From a bacterium (GTDB lineage: Bacteria; Planctomycetota; UBA11346), in assembly GCA_020047915.1 (NCBI GenBank), contig JAIFND010000012.1, positions 9,851 through 42,161 on the forward strand: a stretch of 32,311 bases of DNA, in the 5' to 3' direction. A program made the position numbers and the translations under genes. Below are positions 16,801 through 24,705 of this stretch, one piece after another. Numbering within the stretch: position 1 is the stretch's first letter; every line of letters starts with the position of its first letter. The notes beneath the pieces were generated by a model. The model had not been told where the DNA came from and did no database searches. It saw only the letters and a list, made by a program, of their open reading frames with translations.

Positions 16801-16935
16801 TGGACGCGCAACGTCCATCCCGAGTTCCGACTGACCCCAGGCCAGTACCGCTTCCGGCTGCGCCTGCGTCCGTTGGCGGGTGGCGAAGATCTGGCCGTCC
16901 TGGGACGCGCTGAATTGCTGGGCGCAGCGCGCTGA
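13843..16935 (+). CDS. Beta-galactosidase, GH2 LacZ type
   Basis: 1030 residues, like E. coli LacZ (1024). It has a GH2 sugar-binding domain (about 20-200), an immunoglobulin-like domain, a TIM barrel from about residue 345, and the LacZ small-chain domain at the C-terminus (GRGPFENYPDRRESALVG). The acid/base Glu is in SLGNES (Glu462) and the nucleophile in VMCEYAYAKGNS (Glu527). GVNRHEFHPERGRAV and RTCHYP are also present. The start at 13843 has GAGG 6 nt upstream; the frame is open back to 13804. It hydrolyses terminal beta-galactosides. No signal peptide is seen, so it is cytoplasmic and depends on an importer, here probably the MFS fusion. Its 3' end converges on the GH28 gene with 7 nt between. 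Confidence 0.93.
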   Translation: MPALYDDPTAIHRNREIMHAPWGGGESPWERSLDGQWAFHLAPRPSAVPSGCELPGFDDRGWARIPVPGNWELHGHGEAIYQNIAYPFEPTTYPAAPPDNPTGSYRTVFSVPQTWDGRRIFLEFGSVDAAFHCWVNGVEVGYSTDSKLPAHFDITALVRPGDNHLAVRVYRWPTSAHLEKQDYWHLSGIQRSVRLIAKPVVHLRDWMHQVRFDAAFRDAVLVVRSWINPPPVPLAVESGGWLKHPGVRGWTVAFTLRDQAGREVAAAVSPIADSSTMYGPNSTGLYDDALSAKAELAVAAPRWWSAESPELYTLELELRDPSGQKVDHEQTQVGFRQLAIVDGVIRLNGQRLVFRGVNRHEFHPERGRAVTVADMREDILAMKRLNFNAVRTCHYPDADAWYDLCDELGMYVIDEANLETHGMGGLATRDPLWAPAYLERAIRMQLRDRNHPCVVAWSLGNESMCGPHHAAMANWLRWNDPTRPVQYESGFAGPLVTDIMVPMYPGLDWVRQMLSDPNEKRPLVMCEYAYAKGNSTGNVRKFWDLIWELPRFQGGFVWDWRDKAIARNGRWEYGAERWEPSGTERMCLNGVVGPDLVPHPGAWELRHVQSPVQIIAEDAAAGRLRVTNRHQFLDLAGYRLDWSLEDDGQVVANGTAGFPALAPGATGAIQLALPTVPVPPGAERHLSLNVVRVAAVAWDQAGAVVDQVQFLVAAARSAPRLTSDAPLAIAGDVLSGAGWSLRLDRATGSIASLAVAGREQLARPILPCLSRAPTDIDLSTGGNGYAGQWVACGLDRAIFHPEACELIRLDAGRARFATRGVMAAPGKEPVARMEVDWTVHGSGDLVVDLLAIIAAPVEMVPRIGLVTSLCGADRRVQWFGRGPFENYPDRRESALVGRHAAPVASLGTPYIFPQENGLRCDLRWLAATDAAGTGLFVQGLPLLHASALPLRLEDLRDAVNIADLVPRDETSLHLDGFHAGLGGDTGWTRNVHPEFRLTPGQYRFRLRLRPLAGGEDLAVLGRAELLGAAR

Positions 16936-16942
16936 ACCTGGC

Positions 16943-18394
16943 TCAGCGCCGGATCGACACCGTGGATGCCACAGCCGCGATCGCCTCGACGCCGGGGGCG
17001 CTGGCTGTGGCTCCGCCCAGATCGACCAGCCCACCGTGGCAGTCGCGCAGCCAGATGGCGTGGAAGGGGGGCGGCTGGGCCAGGCGCCGCAGCAGCTCAG
17101 CGCGCGGCGGCCTCGCCCATTGCCCGGTGTCGAGTTCATCGCCCCAGTCGGCGTCCAACTGTCCGTCCGGCCAGGCGATGCCGAGTCCATCGAGATGCAG
17201 GCCATCGACCCCGTCGGCGACCACGGCGGAGCGCGCACCACGAGCTTCGGGGCTGTGCCGGCTGAACTGCAGCGGTTCGCCCCGTGGACCGATCTCGGAT
17301 GGATCCTCGATGATCGGGTAGCGCAGGCACAGGCCGCGCAGATGGATGTTGCGCAGCCGGCCGCCGTCGGCAGCGGTCAAAATGATCCGGCCATCGGTGC
17401 GGGCGGTGACGTTGCTGATGCTGATGTTGCGCATGCGGCCGACGGCAGGGGCGTCCGGTCCGATGGGACGTGAGCGGTCGCGCCGCCGCAGGTCGAGGTG
17501 GATCGGGCGGTTGAGGGCCCAGCCGCACGCGGTGTCGCAGGCGATGTTGCTGATCGCCACGTCCTCGATCGTCGCGCCATCGAACGCATAGATGCCGACC
17601 GCGCGGGGACTGCCGTGGACCACGCAGTTGGACATGGTGATGTTGCGGAAGTCGTGCCAGCTCTCGGTGCCGAGCTTCAAGGCCGCGCAATAGGTCTTGA
17701 GGATGCAGTCCGAGATCACCACCCGTTCGCACGAGCGGGCATCGCGCGAGGTCTTGAGCACGATCGCATCGTCGCCGGCGGTGACCAAACACTGGCTCAG
17801 GACCAGGTCGCGTACGCCATTCAGATCGAAGCCATCGGTATTGGGGCCCCACATCGGATTGTCGATGGTCACGCCGCGGATGCGTACCCGGTCGCAGCAG
17901 AAGACGTGCACCGTCCAACCCGGAGAATTGCGGATGGTGATGTCGTCGATGGTCAGATCGCTGCAGCACGACAGTTCAAGCAGCGGACTGACGCGTGGTT
18001 CGCGGGCGCGGATCCACGAACGCGGGCCGGTCGGTGGATGCCAGAAGGCGGATCCATTGCCGTCGATGCTGCCGCCACCGCTGATGCGTACACGGCGGCA
18101 GTCACGGGCGATGAGCAGATGGTGGTCGTGGCGGTCGTTGTCCGCACCGCTGCGTCCCACCGAAGGATAGTCGGCGAGGTCGCCGGAACCGAGCAGTACG
18201 GCGCCAGGTTCGAGGATCAGGTGGATGTTCGAGCGCAGGTGGATCGTGCCGCTGCGCCAGATGCCGGGGGGGATGACGACCGTACCACCACCCTGCGCAG
18301 CGACCGTATCTATCGCCTTCTGGATGGCGGGCGAGGCCAGCAGGTCGCTGTTGGCGGTCGCCCCGTGGGTGCGGATATCGGCGGCATGGTGCAT
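16943..18394 (-). CDS. GH28-like parallel beta-helix glycoside hydrolase
   Basis: 483 residues. The N-terminus (AIQKAIDTVAAQGGGTVVIPPGIWRSGTIHLRSNIHLILEPGA, read in parts) is the usual entry to a pectate-lyase/GH28 beta-helix. The GH28 acids are visible: NTDGFD (Asp187, Asp190) and GDDAI (Asp208, Asp209). The next family motif, usually GHG or a variant, is replaced by KLGTES, and no clear RIK is seen. Exo-type polygalacturonase, rhamnogalacturonan or related activity is possible; the substrate cannot be set from sequence. There is no signal peptide, which is unusual for a pectin enzyme and fits cytoplasmic oligosaccharide trimming. It is transcribed towards the beta-galactosidase and away from the kinase. 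Confidence 0.75.
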   Translation of the reverse strand: MHHAADIRTHGATANSDLLASPAIQKAIDTVAAQGGGTVVIPPGIWRSGTIHLRSNIHLILEPGAVLLGSGDLADYPSVGRSGADNDRHDHHLLIARDCRRVRISGGGSIDGNGSAFWHPPTGPRSWIRAREPRVSPLLELSCCSDLTIDDITIRNSPGWTVHVFCCDRVRIRGVTIDNPMWGPNTDGFDLNGVRDLVLSQCLVTAGDDAIVLKTSRDARSCERVVISDCILKTYCAALKLGTESWHDFRNITMSNCVVHGSPRAVGIYAFDGATIEDVAISNIACDTACGWALNRPIHLDLRRRDRSRPIGPDAPAVGRMRNISISNVTARTDGRIILTAADGGRLRNIHLRGLCLRYPIIEDPSEIGPRGEPLQFSRHSPEARGARSAVVADGVDGLHLDGLGIAWPDGQLDADWGDELDTGQWARPPRAELLRRLAQPPPFHAIWLRDCHGGLVDLGGATASAPGVEAIAAVASTVSIRR

Positions 18395-18476
18395 CGTGAC
18401 CAGGATGCCAGGTGAACCATCGGATCAACCAAGGCGGATTGGAGAATCGCGGTGCCGGATTTCCGACCAGCGCGGC

Positions 18477-21467
18477 TCAACCCATGCGTTCGATGCCCTG
18501 CTTGCCGAGCAGGGCGAAGCCGCTGCCTTCAGTGGACAGTTCGCGCCACAGGTGCAGGGCGGTCAGACGGTCGCCGTGGCATTCGCAGGTGAAGGCGGTC
18601 AGGGCGAGGAGGGGGGAGTGCAGGATGTCGGCGCGGATCGTCGCCAGGCCGTCGAGCACCAGCGAGGCTGGCAGGTAGCCCAGCGCGAGGCAGCCGAGGC
18701 GGGCGGCGAACAGTTTGGTCAGCGAGGTGCGCGAGGTCTCGAGCTCATCGGTCAGGCGGAAGCACCACTCGAGGTCCTCGGTGGCACCGGCGTTGTCGCC
18801 GAGCTTGCGGCGCAAGCCGGCCCGCAGCACGTGCTCGACCGGGGTCAGATCATCGCCGCTCAGGGCATCCAGGACCTGCTGCGCGGCGCCCATGCCGACC
18901 AGCACCAGGGCGTCACGGCTGAAATCGAACAAGGTGGTCGGTCGGTCCTCGCCGCGGCCGATCACCAGGACGGTGCGCGCCGCGTCGTTCGAGGTGATGA
19001 TGTCGCCGGTGATGCGATGGTAGTCGCCGAGCATCCGCGGCTCGCGGATGGTGATGGTGTAGCCCAGCGCCCGCGCCCGGCGCATGGCCTCGCGGCTGGT
19101 TGCGATCGCCACGGCATCGGTGCGATCGACGAGGTGATTCAACCAGCTGCGCAGATGGCTGCTCAGCCAACGCGACAGGGTGCCCATCAGCGCCGACTCG
19201 TCGGGCGAGCCACGCATCAGGCGGGCGAGATGCTCGAGGTCGTGCTCGACCTCGGTGGTCAGGCCGCCGTGTTCGACCTGGGCGCCGATCAGGGGCATGA
19301 TCCACAGGCAGAAGCGGGTTCGTACGACGTCGCCCGATTCCTGGTAGCCGAGCAGCTCGCGCACCGCCGAGCGCAGATTGCCGCCATTGCGTTCGTACTG
19401 CACCTTGGCGAGGGTGAAGATGGCGTCGCGGGCCAGCACATGCTCGAGCTGGTCAGAGAGGAATTCGCGCAGGGTCTCGGCGGCCAGCGCCAGGTCGCCG
19501 CGCCGGACCACCGCCATGCAACGCAGGAAGGAAGCTTCCGGGGCGGGCTCGCTGTCAGGGTGCTCGGCAAGGAAACGTCCGTACCACGCTTCCGCCTCCT
19601 TGTGCATGCCCAGGCGCAGGAACTCGTTGCCGACCGTGTACGAGGGCACCATCAGCGGCGCATGGCGGCGTTCGAGGGCCAGCTTGCGCACCAGCGCCTG
19701 CGTCTTCCAGGTGGCGATGGCGATGCTGTGGCCGGGAGCGATCGAGATCGGGTTGAGGTCGCGGAAGGCGAGCGGTTCCTGGCCATCGACGTGGAAGCGC
19801 AGCACCTGCCCTTCGCATTCCACCACCACGCGGTGCGACTTGGGCTGGCGCTCGACCCGGGTCGTGGTCTCGCCTTCGCGCATCGGGCGCATGGTCAGCA
19901 GCTCGGCGTCGAGCGGGTTTTCGGCCCCGCGCGAACGCGAAATGGTCACCCAGCGGCCTTCGTAGGCGCCGAGGCGGAACTGGTAGCAGTGTCGCGGATC
20001 GGTCCCGCGCGCGAGAAGCCAGACCTCCTCGCCCTGGACCAGTTCGAGTTCGACAGTCACGCGCAGGTCATCGCCGACCTCGACCTGGAGGGGATAGATC
20101 TGCAGGCCGTAGCCGCCCAGCAGCATGCCGCCGAGTTCGGGATGGTGGACGTGGCCGACCTGTTCCCCGCACCAGCTGTTGGATGGCAGGTTGAACGGGC
20201 CGCTTTCCGGGCTGGCGGTGAAATCCCAGCGCCCCAGGCTGCGCCAGGCGCCCTCGCGCTCGCGCGCCAGGCGGTCGGCCTCCTGCTTGGCGTAGGACTC
20301 GGAGACCTGGACCAGCAGGGTGCGCAGCTCTTGCGCGAAGACCTCGCAATCGGGGTAGCGGTCCTGCGGATCGCGGGCCAGGGCCCACTCGCTGATCGTC
20401 TGCAGGGTCTGCGGCGCTTCCGGCCAGAGATCGCGCAGGCTCCGCCGATCGCCCTTCTTGATCCGCGACAGGAAATCGATCAGAGCTTCGCTTTCGCCCA
20501 TCTCCTGCGGGGTGTGCAGGGTCATCAACTCGACCAGGATCGAGCCGAGCGAGTGCACGTCGGTGCGCTGGTCAACGATCGAGGATTTGCCGAGCGCCTG
20601 TTCGGGGCTCATGTAGGCCGGGCTGCCGAGGATCTGCCCGAAGTGGGTCGAGCGCGAGACGCGCATCGAACTGCGCCGATGGCTGTCGGTGGGACGCAGG
20701 CGGTCGGAGCGCGAGGTGGAGGTCGGCACCTGGGTGGTGACGCGTTCGCTGGTCGGCTGCAGGGCCGGCATGGCCTGGGTCTCGGACGAATCCGGATCGT
20801 TCATGATCACGGTGGCGGCCGAGAGGCGCTGCGAACGCACCGTGGTCGGATCGACCGGCGTCATCACTTCCGACTTCGGGCGAGGCGGCTCGTTGGTCGC
20901 GAAGGCCGCATCCCACGCCTTCTCGGTCGCCTGTTCTTCGCGCAGATCGCGCGCCAGGCCCCAGTCGAGGACCCACAATTCGCCGTATTGACCGATGACG
21001 ATGTTGGCCGGCTTGAGGTCACGGTGCACCACGCCCTGGTTGTGGGCGTAGTGCATGATGTCGAGCAGCTTGAGGAACAGGGTCAGCCGATCGACCAGCG
21101 GCCAGGTGCGCCACTGGTCGGGGGTCTGGCGCAACTCCTCCAGGAAGCGGTCGAGGGTGCGACCGCGCGCCAGGGTCATGACGTAGCAGGGGTGGCCGGC
21201 GTCATCGGTTGCTGCCTCGAACACCGCGCAGATGCCAGGGTGCTGCAGGCGGGCGGTGACGTGGATCTCACGCTCGAAACGTTGCGCCTGTTCCTCGTCG
21301 CCGAGCGGCGCCTCCAGCACCTTCACCGCGACGTCGCGTTCGAGATGCTCGTCGCGGGCCTGCCACACCCGGCCGGACGTGCCGCGGCCCAGTTCCCGCA
21401 GCAGTCGCCAACGTCCGGCGATCAGTTCGCCGGCCTTGGTCGTAGTGGTGGTATCTGCACCGGACAT
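18477..21467 (-). CDS. Hanks-type Ser/Thr protein kinase with long activation-loop insert and TPR-like tail
   Basis: 996 residues. The kinase domain (about 18-390) has the Gly-rich loop GRGTSGRV (27-34), VAVK with Lys49, HRDLKPAN (148-155), DWG in place of DFG (168-170) and LGSPAYMSPEQ (280-290). Between DWG and SPE lie about 117 residues instead of the usual 20-35; the extra part (about 175-275) is disordered-looking and holds about 28 Ser/Thr. A beta-rich region (about 405-600) resembling a laminin-G/concanavalin-type fold follows, then helical TPR-like repeats (about 608 to the end). No membrane helix is visible, so it is probably cytoplasmic. It lies 71 nt after lon on the same strand and may be co-transcribed. 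Its targets are unknown. Confidence 0.88.
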   Translation of the reverse strand: MSGADTTTTTKAGELIAGRWRLLRELGRGTSGRVWQARDEHLERDVAVKVLEAPLGDEEQAQRFEREIHVTARLQHPGICAVFEAATDDAGHPCYVMTLARGRTLDRFLEELRQTPDQWRTWPLVDRLTLFLKLLDIMHYAHNQGVVHRDLKPANIVIGQYGELWVLDWGLARDLREEQATEKAWDAAFATNEPPRPKSEVMTPVDPTTVRSQRLSAATVIMNDPDSSETQAMPALQPTSERVTTQVPTSTSRSDRLRPTDSHRRSSMRVSRSTHFGQILGSPAYMSPEQALGKSSIVDQRTDVHSLGSILVELMTLHTPQEMGESEALIDFLSRIKKGDRRSLRDLWPEAPQTLQTISEWALARDPQDRYPDCEVFAQELRTLLVQVSESYAKQEADRLAREREGAWRSLGRWDFTASPESGPFNLPSNSWCGEQVGHVHHPELGGMLLGGYGLQIYPLQVEVGDDLRVTVELELVQGEEVWLLARGTDPRHCYQFRLGAYEGRWVTISRSRGAENPLDAELLTMRPMREGETTTRVERQPKSHRVVVECEGQVLRFHVDGQEPLAFRDLNPISIAPGHSIAIATWKTQALVRKLALERRHAPLMVPSYTVGNEFLRLGMHKEAEAWYGRFLAEHPDSEPAPEASFLRCMAVVRRGDLALAAETLREFLSDQLEHVLARDAIFTLAKVQYERNGGNLRSAVRELLGYQESGDVVRTRFCLWIMPLIGAQVEHGGLTTEVEHDLEHLARLMRGSPDESALMGTLSRWLSSHLRSWLNHLVDRTDAVAIATSREAMRRARALGYTITIREPRMLGDYHRITGDIITSNDAARTVLVIGRGEDRPTTLFDFSRDALVLVGMGAAQQVLDALSGDDLTPVEHVLRAGLRRKLGDNAGATEDLEWCFRLTDELETSRTSLTKLFAARLGCLALGYLPASLVLDGLATIRADILHSPLLALTAFTCECHGDRLTALHLWRELSTEGSGFALLGKQGIERMG

Positions 21468-21538
21468 GCAGCCGCAAACCTAGCTGGCATAGGGATCTGC
21501 GCAACGACATGCCAGGCGCATAGAAACCTTGGCATCGT

Positions 21539-23995
21539 TCAGCGTGGCCCGCCCACCAGCCCGGCCTCGGCCAGCACCTCGTCCAGGGTTGAAACGAACA
21601 CCGCCGCGATGCCGGAGGTGACCAGGCTCGGCAGTTCAGCATAATCGCGTTGGTTCGCAGCCGGCAGCAGCACCCGATTCAAGCCGGCGCGTTTGGCGGC
21701 GACCAGCTTCTCGCGCACGCCGCCGATCGGATAGACCCGGCCGGTCAGGGTCAGTTCTCCGGTCATGCCCAGTCGGCGGCGTGGCGCTTTGCCCAGGGCC
21801 AGGGATAGCAGGGCGCAGGCGATGGTGATGCCGGCGCTGGGTCCATCCTTCGGCGTCGCCCCGGCCGGCACATGCAGATGCACGGCATGGCGGTCGAAGA
21901 AGTGCGCCGCCTCGCCATCCAGGCCGAGATGGACGGCGTTGGCCATGAGGTACGAGCGGGCCAGGGAGGCCGATTCCTTCATCACATCGCCGAGCTGGCC
22001 GGTCAGGATCAAGGATCCCTTCTCGGCCGGCACCGCGATGGCTTCGATCTCCAGGGTGGCACCGCCCAACGCGGTCCACGCCAGGCCGGTGACCACGCCG
22101 GGGCGTGGGTGAACCAGCAGCTCGTCATCGCGCATCAGCGGCTTGCCCAGGTAGTCGGCGAGGTTCTTCGGGCCGAGGACGACGGCCTTCGTGGCGGGGC
22201 GGTCGGCCCTGGCGGTCGCCACCTTGCGGCAGACCTTGGCGACCAGCTGCTCGAGATGGCGCACGCCCGCCTCGCGCGCGTGGTCGCGCACCATGGTGCG
22301 CAGAGCTGGCGCGGAGAACGCCAGGATGCGCCGGTCGAGCCCGTGCGCCGCGAGCTGCTTCGGCACCAGGTGGTCGCGGGCGATGGCCATCTTCTCCGCC
22401 TCGACGTAGCCGGCGAGGCGGATGATCTCCATGCGATCGCGCAGCGGCTCGGGTATGCCACCGAGATCGTTGGCGGTGCAGATGAACAGCACCTGCGACA
22501 GATCGACGCGCACATCAAGATAATGATCGAGGAAGTCCTTGTTCTGCTCCGGGTCGAGGACCTCGAGCAGGGCCGAAGCCGGATCGCCCTGGATGCCGTG
22601 TCCGAGCTTGTCGATCTCATCGAGCAGGATGACCGGATTCATCGAGCCGCAGCGCTTCAGCGCCTGCACGATCTTGCCGGGCAGAGCCCCGACGTAGGTG
22701 CGGCGGTGGCCCTTGATCTCGGCCTCGTCACGCATGCCGCCAAGCGAGAAGCGGAAGAACTTGCGGCCAAGCTGGCGCGCGATCGACGCGCCCACCGAGG
22801 TCTTGCCGGTGCCAGGGGGGCCGACCAGCGAGATGATGCCGCCGCCGCGATCGTTCTTCAGCTTGCGCACCGCGACGAACTCGACGATGCGTTCCTTGAC
22901 GTCTTCCAGTCCGAAGTGGTCGGCGTCGAGACCGGCGCGCAGCTTGGCGAGGTCGAGCTGGTCATCGCTGGTCACGCCCCACGGCAGGTCGGTCAGCCAT
23001 TCCAGGCGGGTACGGACGACATTGTACTCGCTGCTCGCCGGGTCGAGAAGCTGCAGCTTGCGCAGTTCATCCTCGGCGGTCTGGCGGACTTCGGCCGGCA
23101 CCGCCGCTCCGCGTTTTTCGAGCGCGTCGCGGAATCGCTTGAGATCAAGCGACTTGTCATCGGTCTCGAGACCCAGCTCCTTCTTGATCGCCTTGAGCTG
23201 CTCGTTGAGGAAGAAGGTGCGCTGGTTGTCGCTGACCTTGTCCTCGATCTGCTTCTGGATCTTGGACTTGAGCTGGCTGAGCTGGTCTTCGCGGGTCAAT
23301 AGGGCGACGACGCGTTCCATGCGCGGGATGATATCGACCGTCTCCAGCACTTCCTGCAGGTCAGAGCGCTTGGCGGTGGTCAGGCTGGCTGCGATGTCGG
23401 CCAGCCGGCTCGGCCCGTCGATGTTGTTGAAGTTGGCGAGGACCATCTTGATCTCTTCGCCGTACACCGGGTTGTGGCTGACCAGTTCGCGCAACTGGCC
23501 GACGATCGCCATGGCCAGGGCGCGCACCTGCTGCTCCGCCGGGTCCACCTGGACCCGCACCGCGGTTCCGCGCACGATGACCTGGCGGTCGTCCACCTCG
23601 ATGGCGGTGATCTGCCAGCGGCTGACCACCTGGATGATGACTTGCAGCGCCCCGCCATCGAGGTCCTGGTGCTTGACGATGCGCGCTGCGCAGCCGGCGT
23701 GGTACAGGGCGGCGCCAGTGAAGCCGGTGCCATCGTCCACCTGTTCGTGGGTCAGGAAGAATCCCAACCAGCCATGGTGTTCAGCCACGGCCTGACGAGC
23801 GGCCTCGGCGAGTCGGCCGGTGGGAATGACCAGGGGCAGCATCATGGTCGGGAAGACGGGTCGCTGATTGAGCGGCAGGGCGATCAGCCGGGTGGGAATC
23901 AGGTCCTCATGTCGTACCAGGCCGCCGCTGTTGGCGCCCTGATCAGGCTCGGCCGTGATCACTGGGGCATCAGGTGGGGCAGAAGGTGTGGTCAT
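21539..23995 (-). CDS. lon: ATP-dependent protease Lon
   Basis: 818 residues, full length. It has a Lon substrate-binding N-domain (about 34-225), a coiled coil (about 228-310) and an AAA+ domain with Walker A GPPGTGKT (392-399) and Walker B VILLDEID (455-462). The protease domain carries the catalytic dyad Ser720 (PKDGPSAG) and Lys763 (REKLVAAK), 43 residues apart as in E. coli Lon. It degrades misfolded and regulatory proteins in the cytoplasm. The ATG has GGAG 7 nt upstream. A sigma54-like element lies about 45 nt upstream. The kinase gene follows after 71 nt on the same strand. Confidence 0.97.
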   Translation of the reverse strand: MTTPSAPPDAPVITAEPDQGANSGGLVRHEDLIPTRLIALPLNQRPVFPTMMLPLVIPTGRLAEAARQAVAEHHGWLGFFLTHEQVDDGTGFTGAALYHAGCAARIVKHQDLDGGALQVIIQVVSRWQITAIEVDDRQVIVRGTAVRVQVDPAEQQVRALAMAIVGQLRELVSHNPVYGEEIKMVLANFNNIDGPSRLADIAASLTTAKRSDLQEVLETVDIIPRMERVVALLTREDQLSQLKSKIQKQIEDKVSDNQRTFFLNEQLKAIKKELGLETDDKSLDLKRFRDALEKRGAAVPAEVRQTAEDELRKLQLLDPASSEYNVVRTRLEWLTDLPWGVTSDDQLDLAKLRAGLDADHFGLEDVKERIVEFVAVRKLKNDRGGGIISLVGPPGTGKTSVGASIARQLGRKFFRFSLGGMRDEAEIKGHRRTYVGALPGKIVQALKRCGSMNPVILLDEIDKLGHGIQGDPASALLEVLDPEQNKDFLDHYLDVRVDLSQVLFICTANDLGGIPEPLRDRMEIIRLAGYVEAEKMAIARDHLVPKQLAAHGLDRRILAFSAPALRTMVRDHAREAGVRHLEQLVAKVCRKVATARADRPATKAVVLGPKNLADYLGKPLMRDDELLVHPRPGVVTGLAWTALGGATLEIEAIAVPAEKGSLILTGQLGDVMKESASLARSYLMANAVHLGLDGEAAHFFDRHAVHLHVPAGATPKDGPSAGITIACALLSLALGKAPRRRLGMTGELTLTGRVYPIGGVREKLVAAKRAGLNRVLLPAANQRDYAELPSLVTSGIAAVFVSTLDEVLAEAGLVGGPR

Positions 23996-24040
23996 AGCCG
24001 GCTCCAGAGGGTCACAATGACAGACTATGAAGCCATACTG

Positions 24041-24055
24041 GCAATAATCATGCCA
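24041..24055 (-). promoter_or_regulatory. Sigma54-like -24/-12 element upstream of lon
   Basis: On the minus strand TGGCATGATTATTGC matches TGGCACGNNNNTTGC with one mismatch and exact spacing. Start of transcription would fall near 24030, about 35 nt before the lon ATG and upstream of its ribosome site. The same bases form an inverted repeat, CTGGCA and TGCCAG with 7 nt between (24038-24056), so an operator is an alternative reading. Confidence 0.45.
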
Positions 24056-24214
24056 GGGAAGTTGACGCTATGCAGAAACAGAATGATGCTTCGGCTTGAA
24101 TTTTTGAAAAAGTTGTTAGGCTACGCCCGCACGTTTTTTGAGCGGATCCATCCAGACCCGTTCAACATCACCAAACCCGCTCCTTTGCAACCCCCCAATC
24201 CAGGACCCCCGCCC

Positions 24215-24619
24215 ATGCGCGTTGCCATCAAGGCCACTGAGGAAGCCATCATCCGCCTGCTCAAGGCCGGACATCCCCTTCCCGGCGATGTCGTCGATCG
24301 CGAACTGGAGACCCGCCTCCCCGTCTTCCAGAGTGTCGAGGCCGTCCCGGTGAAGACCTACGGCATCGAGGGCCTGGGCCGCATCGTCATCGCCCGCGGC
24401 CGCAAGGACGTGTGGTTCGTCGATATCAAGCGCAAGGACGGCAAGCTGAGCGTTAAGGATGGCGAGAGCTTCCTCGACATGCGCGACAAGCTGCAGCAGC
24501 GCTACCCCGGCCAGAAGGTGACCGGCTGGCTGGTTACCACCGCCGACGTCGATGTGAAGGCCAAGAGCGTCATCGCCGAGAAGGGCTGCTTCGCCACGGC
24601 TGGCGCCGCCAAGCGCTGA
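24215..24619 (+). CDS. Small conserved-looking protein of unknown function
   Basis: 134 residues. I do not recognise the family. It starts with a helix (ATEEAIIRLLKAG), then LETRLPVFQSVEAVPVKTYGIEGLGRIVIARG, then VWFVDIKRKDG (66-76), a helix (ESFLDMRDKLQQRYPGQ) and a strand VTGWLVTTADVDVKAKSVIAEKGC. The strand ending in D-x-K after a Glu-rich helix loosely resembles a PD-(D/E)XK nuclease core, but no first acidic motif is clear. The start at 24215 has AGGA upstream; the frame is open further back through AT-richer, probably non-coding DNA (about 24004-24214, the divergent promoter region shared with lon). A strong terminator follows, so it is a single-gene transcript. A highly expressed small DNA- or RNA-associated protein is one guess. 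Confidence 0.65.
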   Translation: MRVAIKATEEAIIRLLKAGHPLPGDVVDRELETRLPVFQSVEAVPVKTYGIEGLGRIVIARGRKDVWFVDIKRKDGKLSVKDGESFLDMRDKLQQRYPGQKVTGWLVTTADVDVKAKSVIAEKGCFATAGAAKR

Positions 24620-24644
24620 ACCTCGACAGCGCACGATGAGCGCA

Positions 24645-24680
24645 GACCCCGCTGCTTCCGGCAGCGGGGTCTTTCCTTTT
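24645..24680 (+). terminator. Intrinsic terminator after the 134-residue gene
   Basis: A perfect 11-bp stem, GACCCCGCTGC (24645-24655) with GCAGCGGGGTC (24661-24671), has a 5-nt loop and is followed by TTTCCTTTT. It lies 25 nt after the stop codon and ends the transcript before rarA. Confidence 0.88.
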
Positions 24681-24705
24681 CCAGCGCAGCGCATGTGCTG
24701 CCGGT

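Noticed and set aside
14647-17241. Open minus-strand frame of 864 codons opposite the beta-galactosidase
   Set aside because: The LacZ-type gene on the plus strand has complete catalytic motifs, and this frame also runs through the GH28 3' end in the wrong frame.
21490-21525. TGGCATG...TTGC upstream of the kinase as a sigma54 promoter
   Set aside because: The spacing between GG and GC is one base short, and sigma54 spacing is strict.
18225-21644. Open plus-strand frame of 1139 codons opposite the kinase
   Set aside because: It is the antisense shadow of a kinase with all catalytic motifs. Its translation is rich in Gln, His, Arg and Ala with no domain pattern, as usual for the complement of GC-rich genes.
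24004-24214. N-terminal extension of the 134-residue gene from ATGs near 24085 or earlier
   Set aside because: The stretch is AT-richer than coding DNA here, translates to a Pro-rich tail before the ATG at 24215, and overlaps the probable lon promoter.
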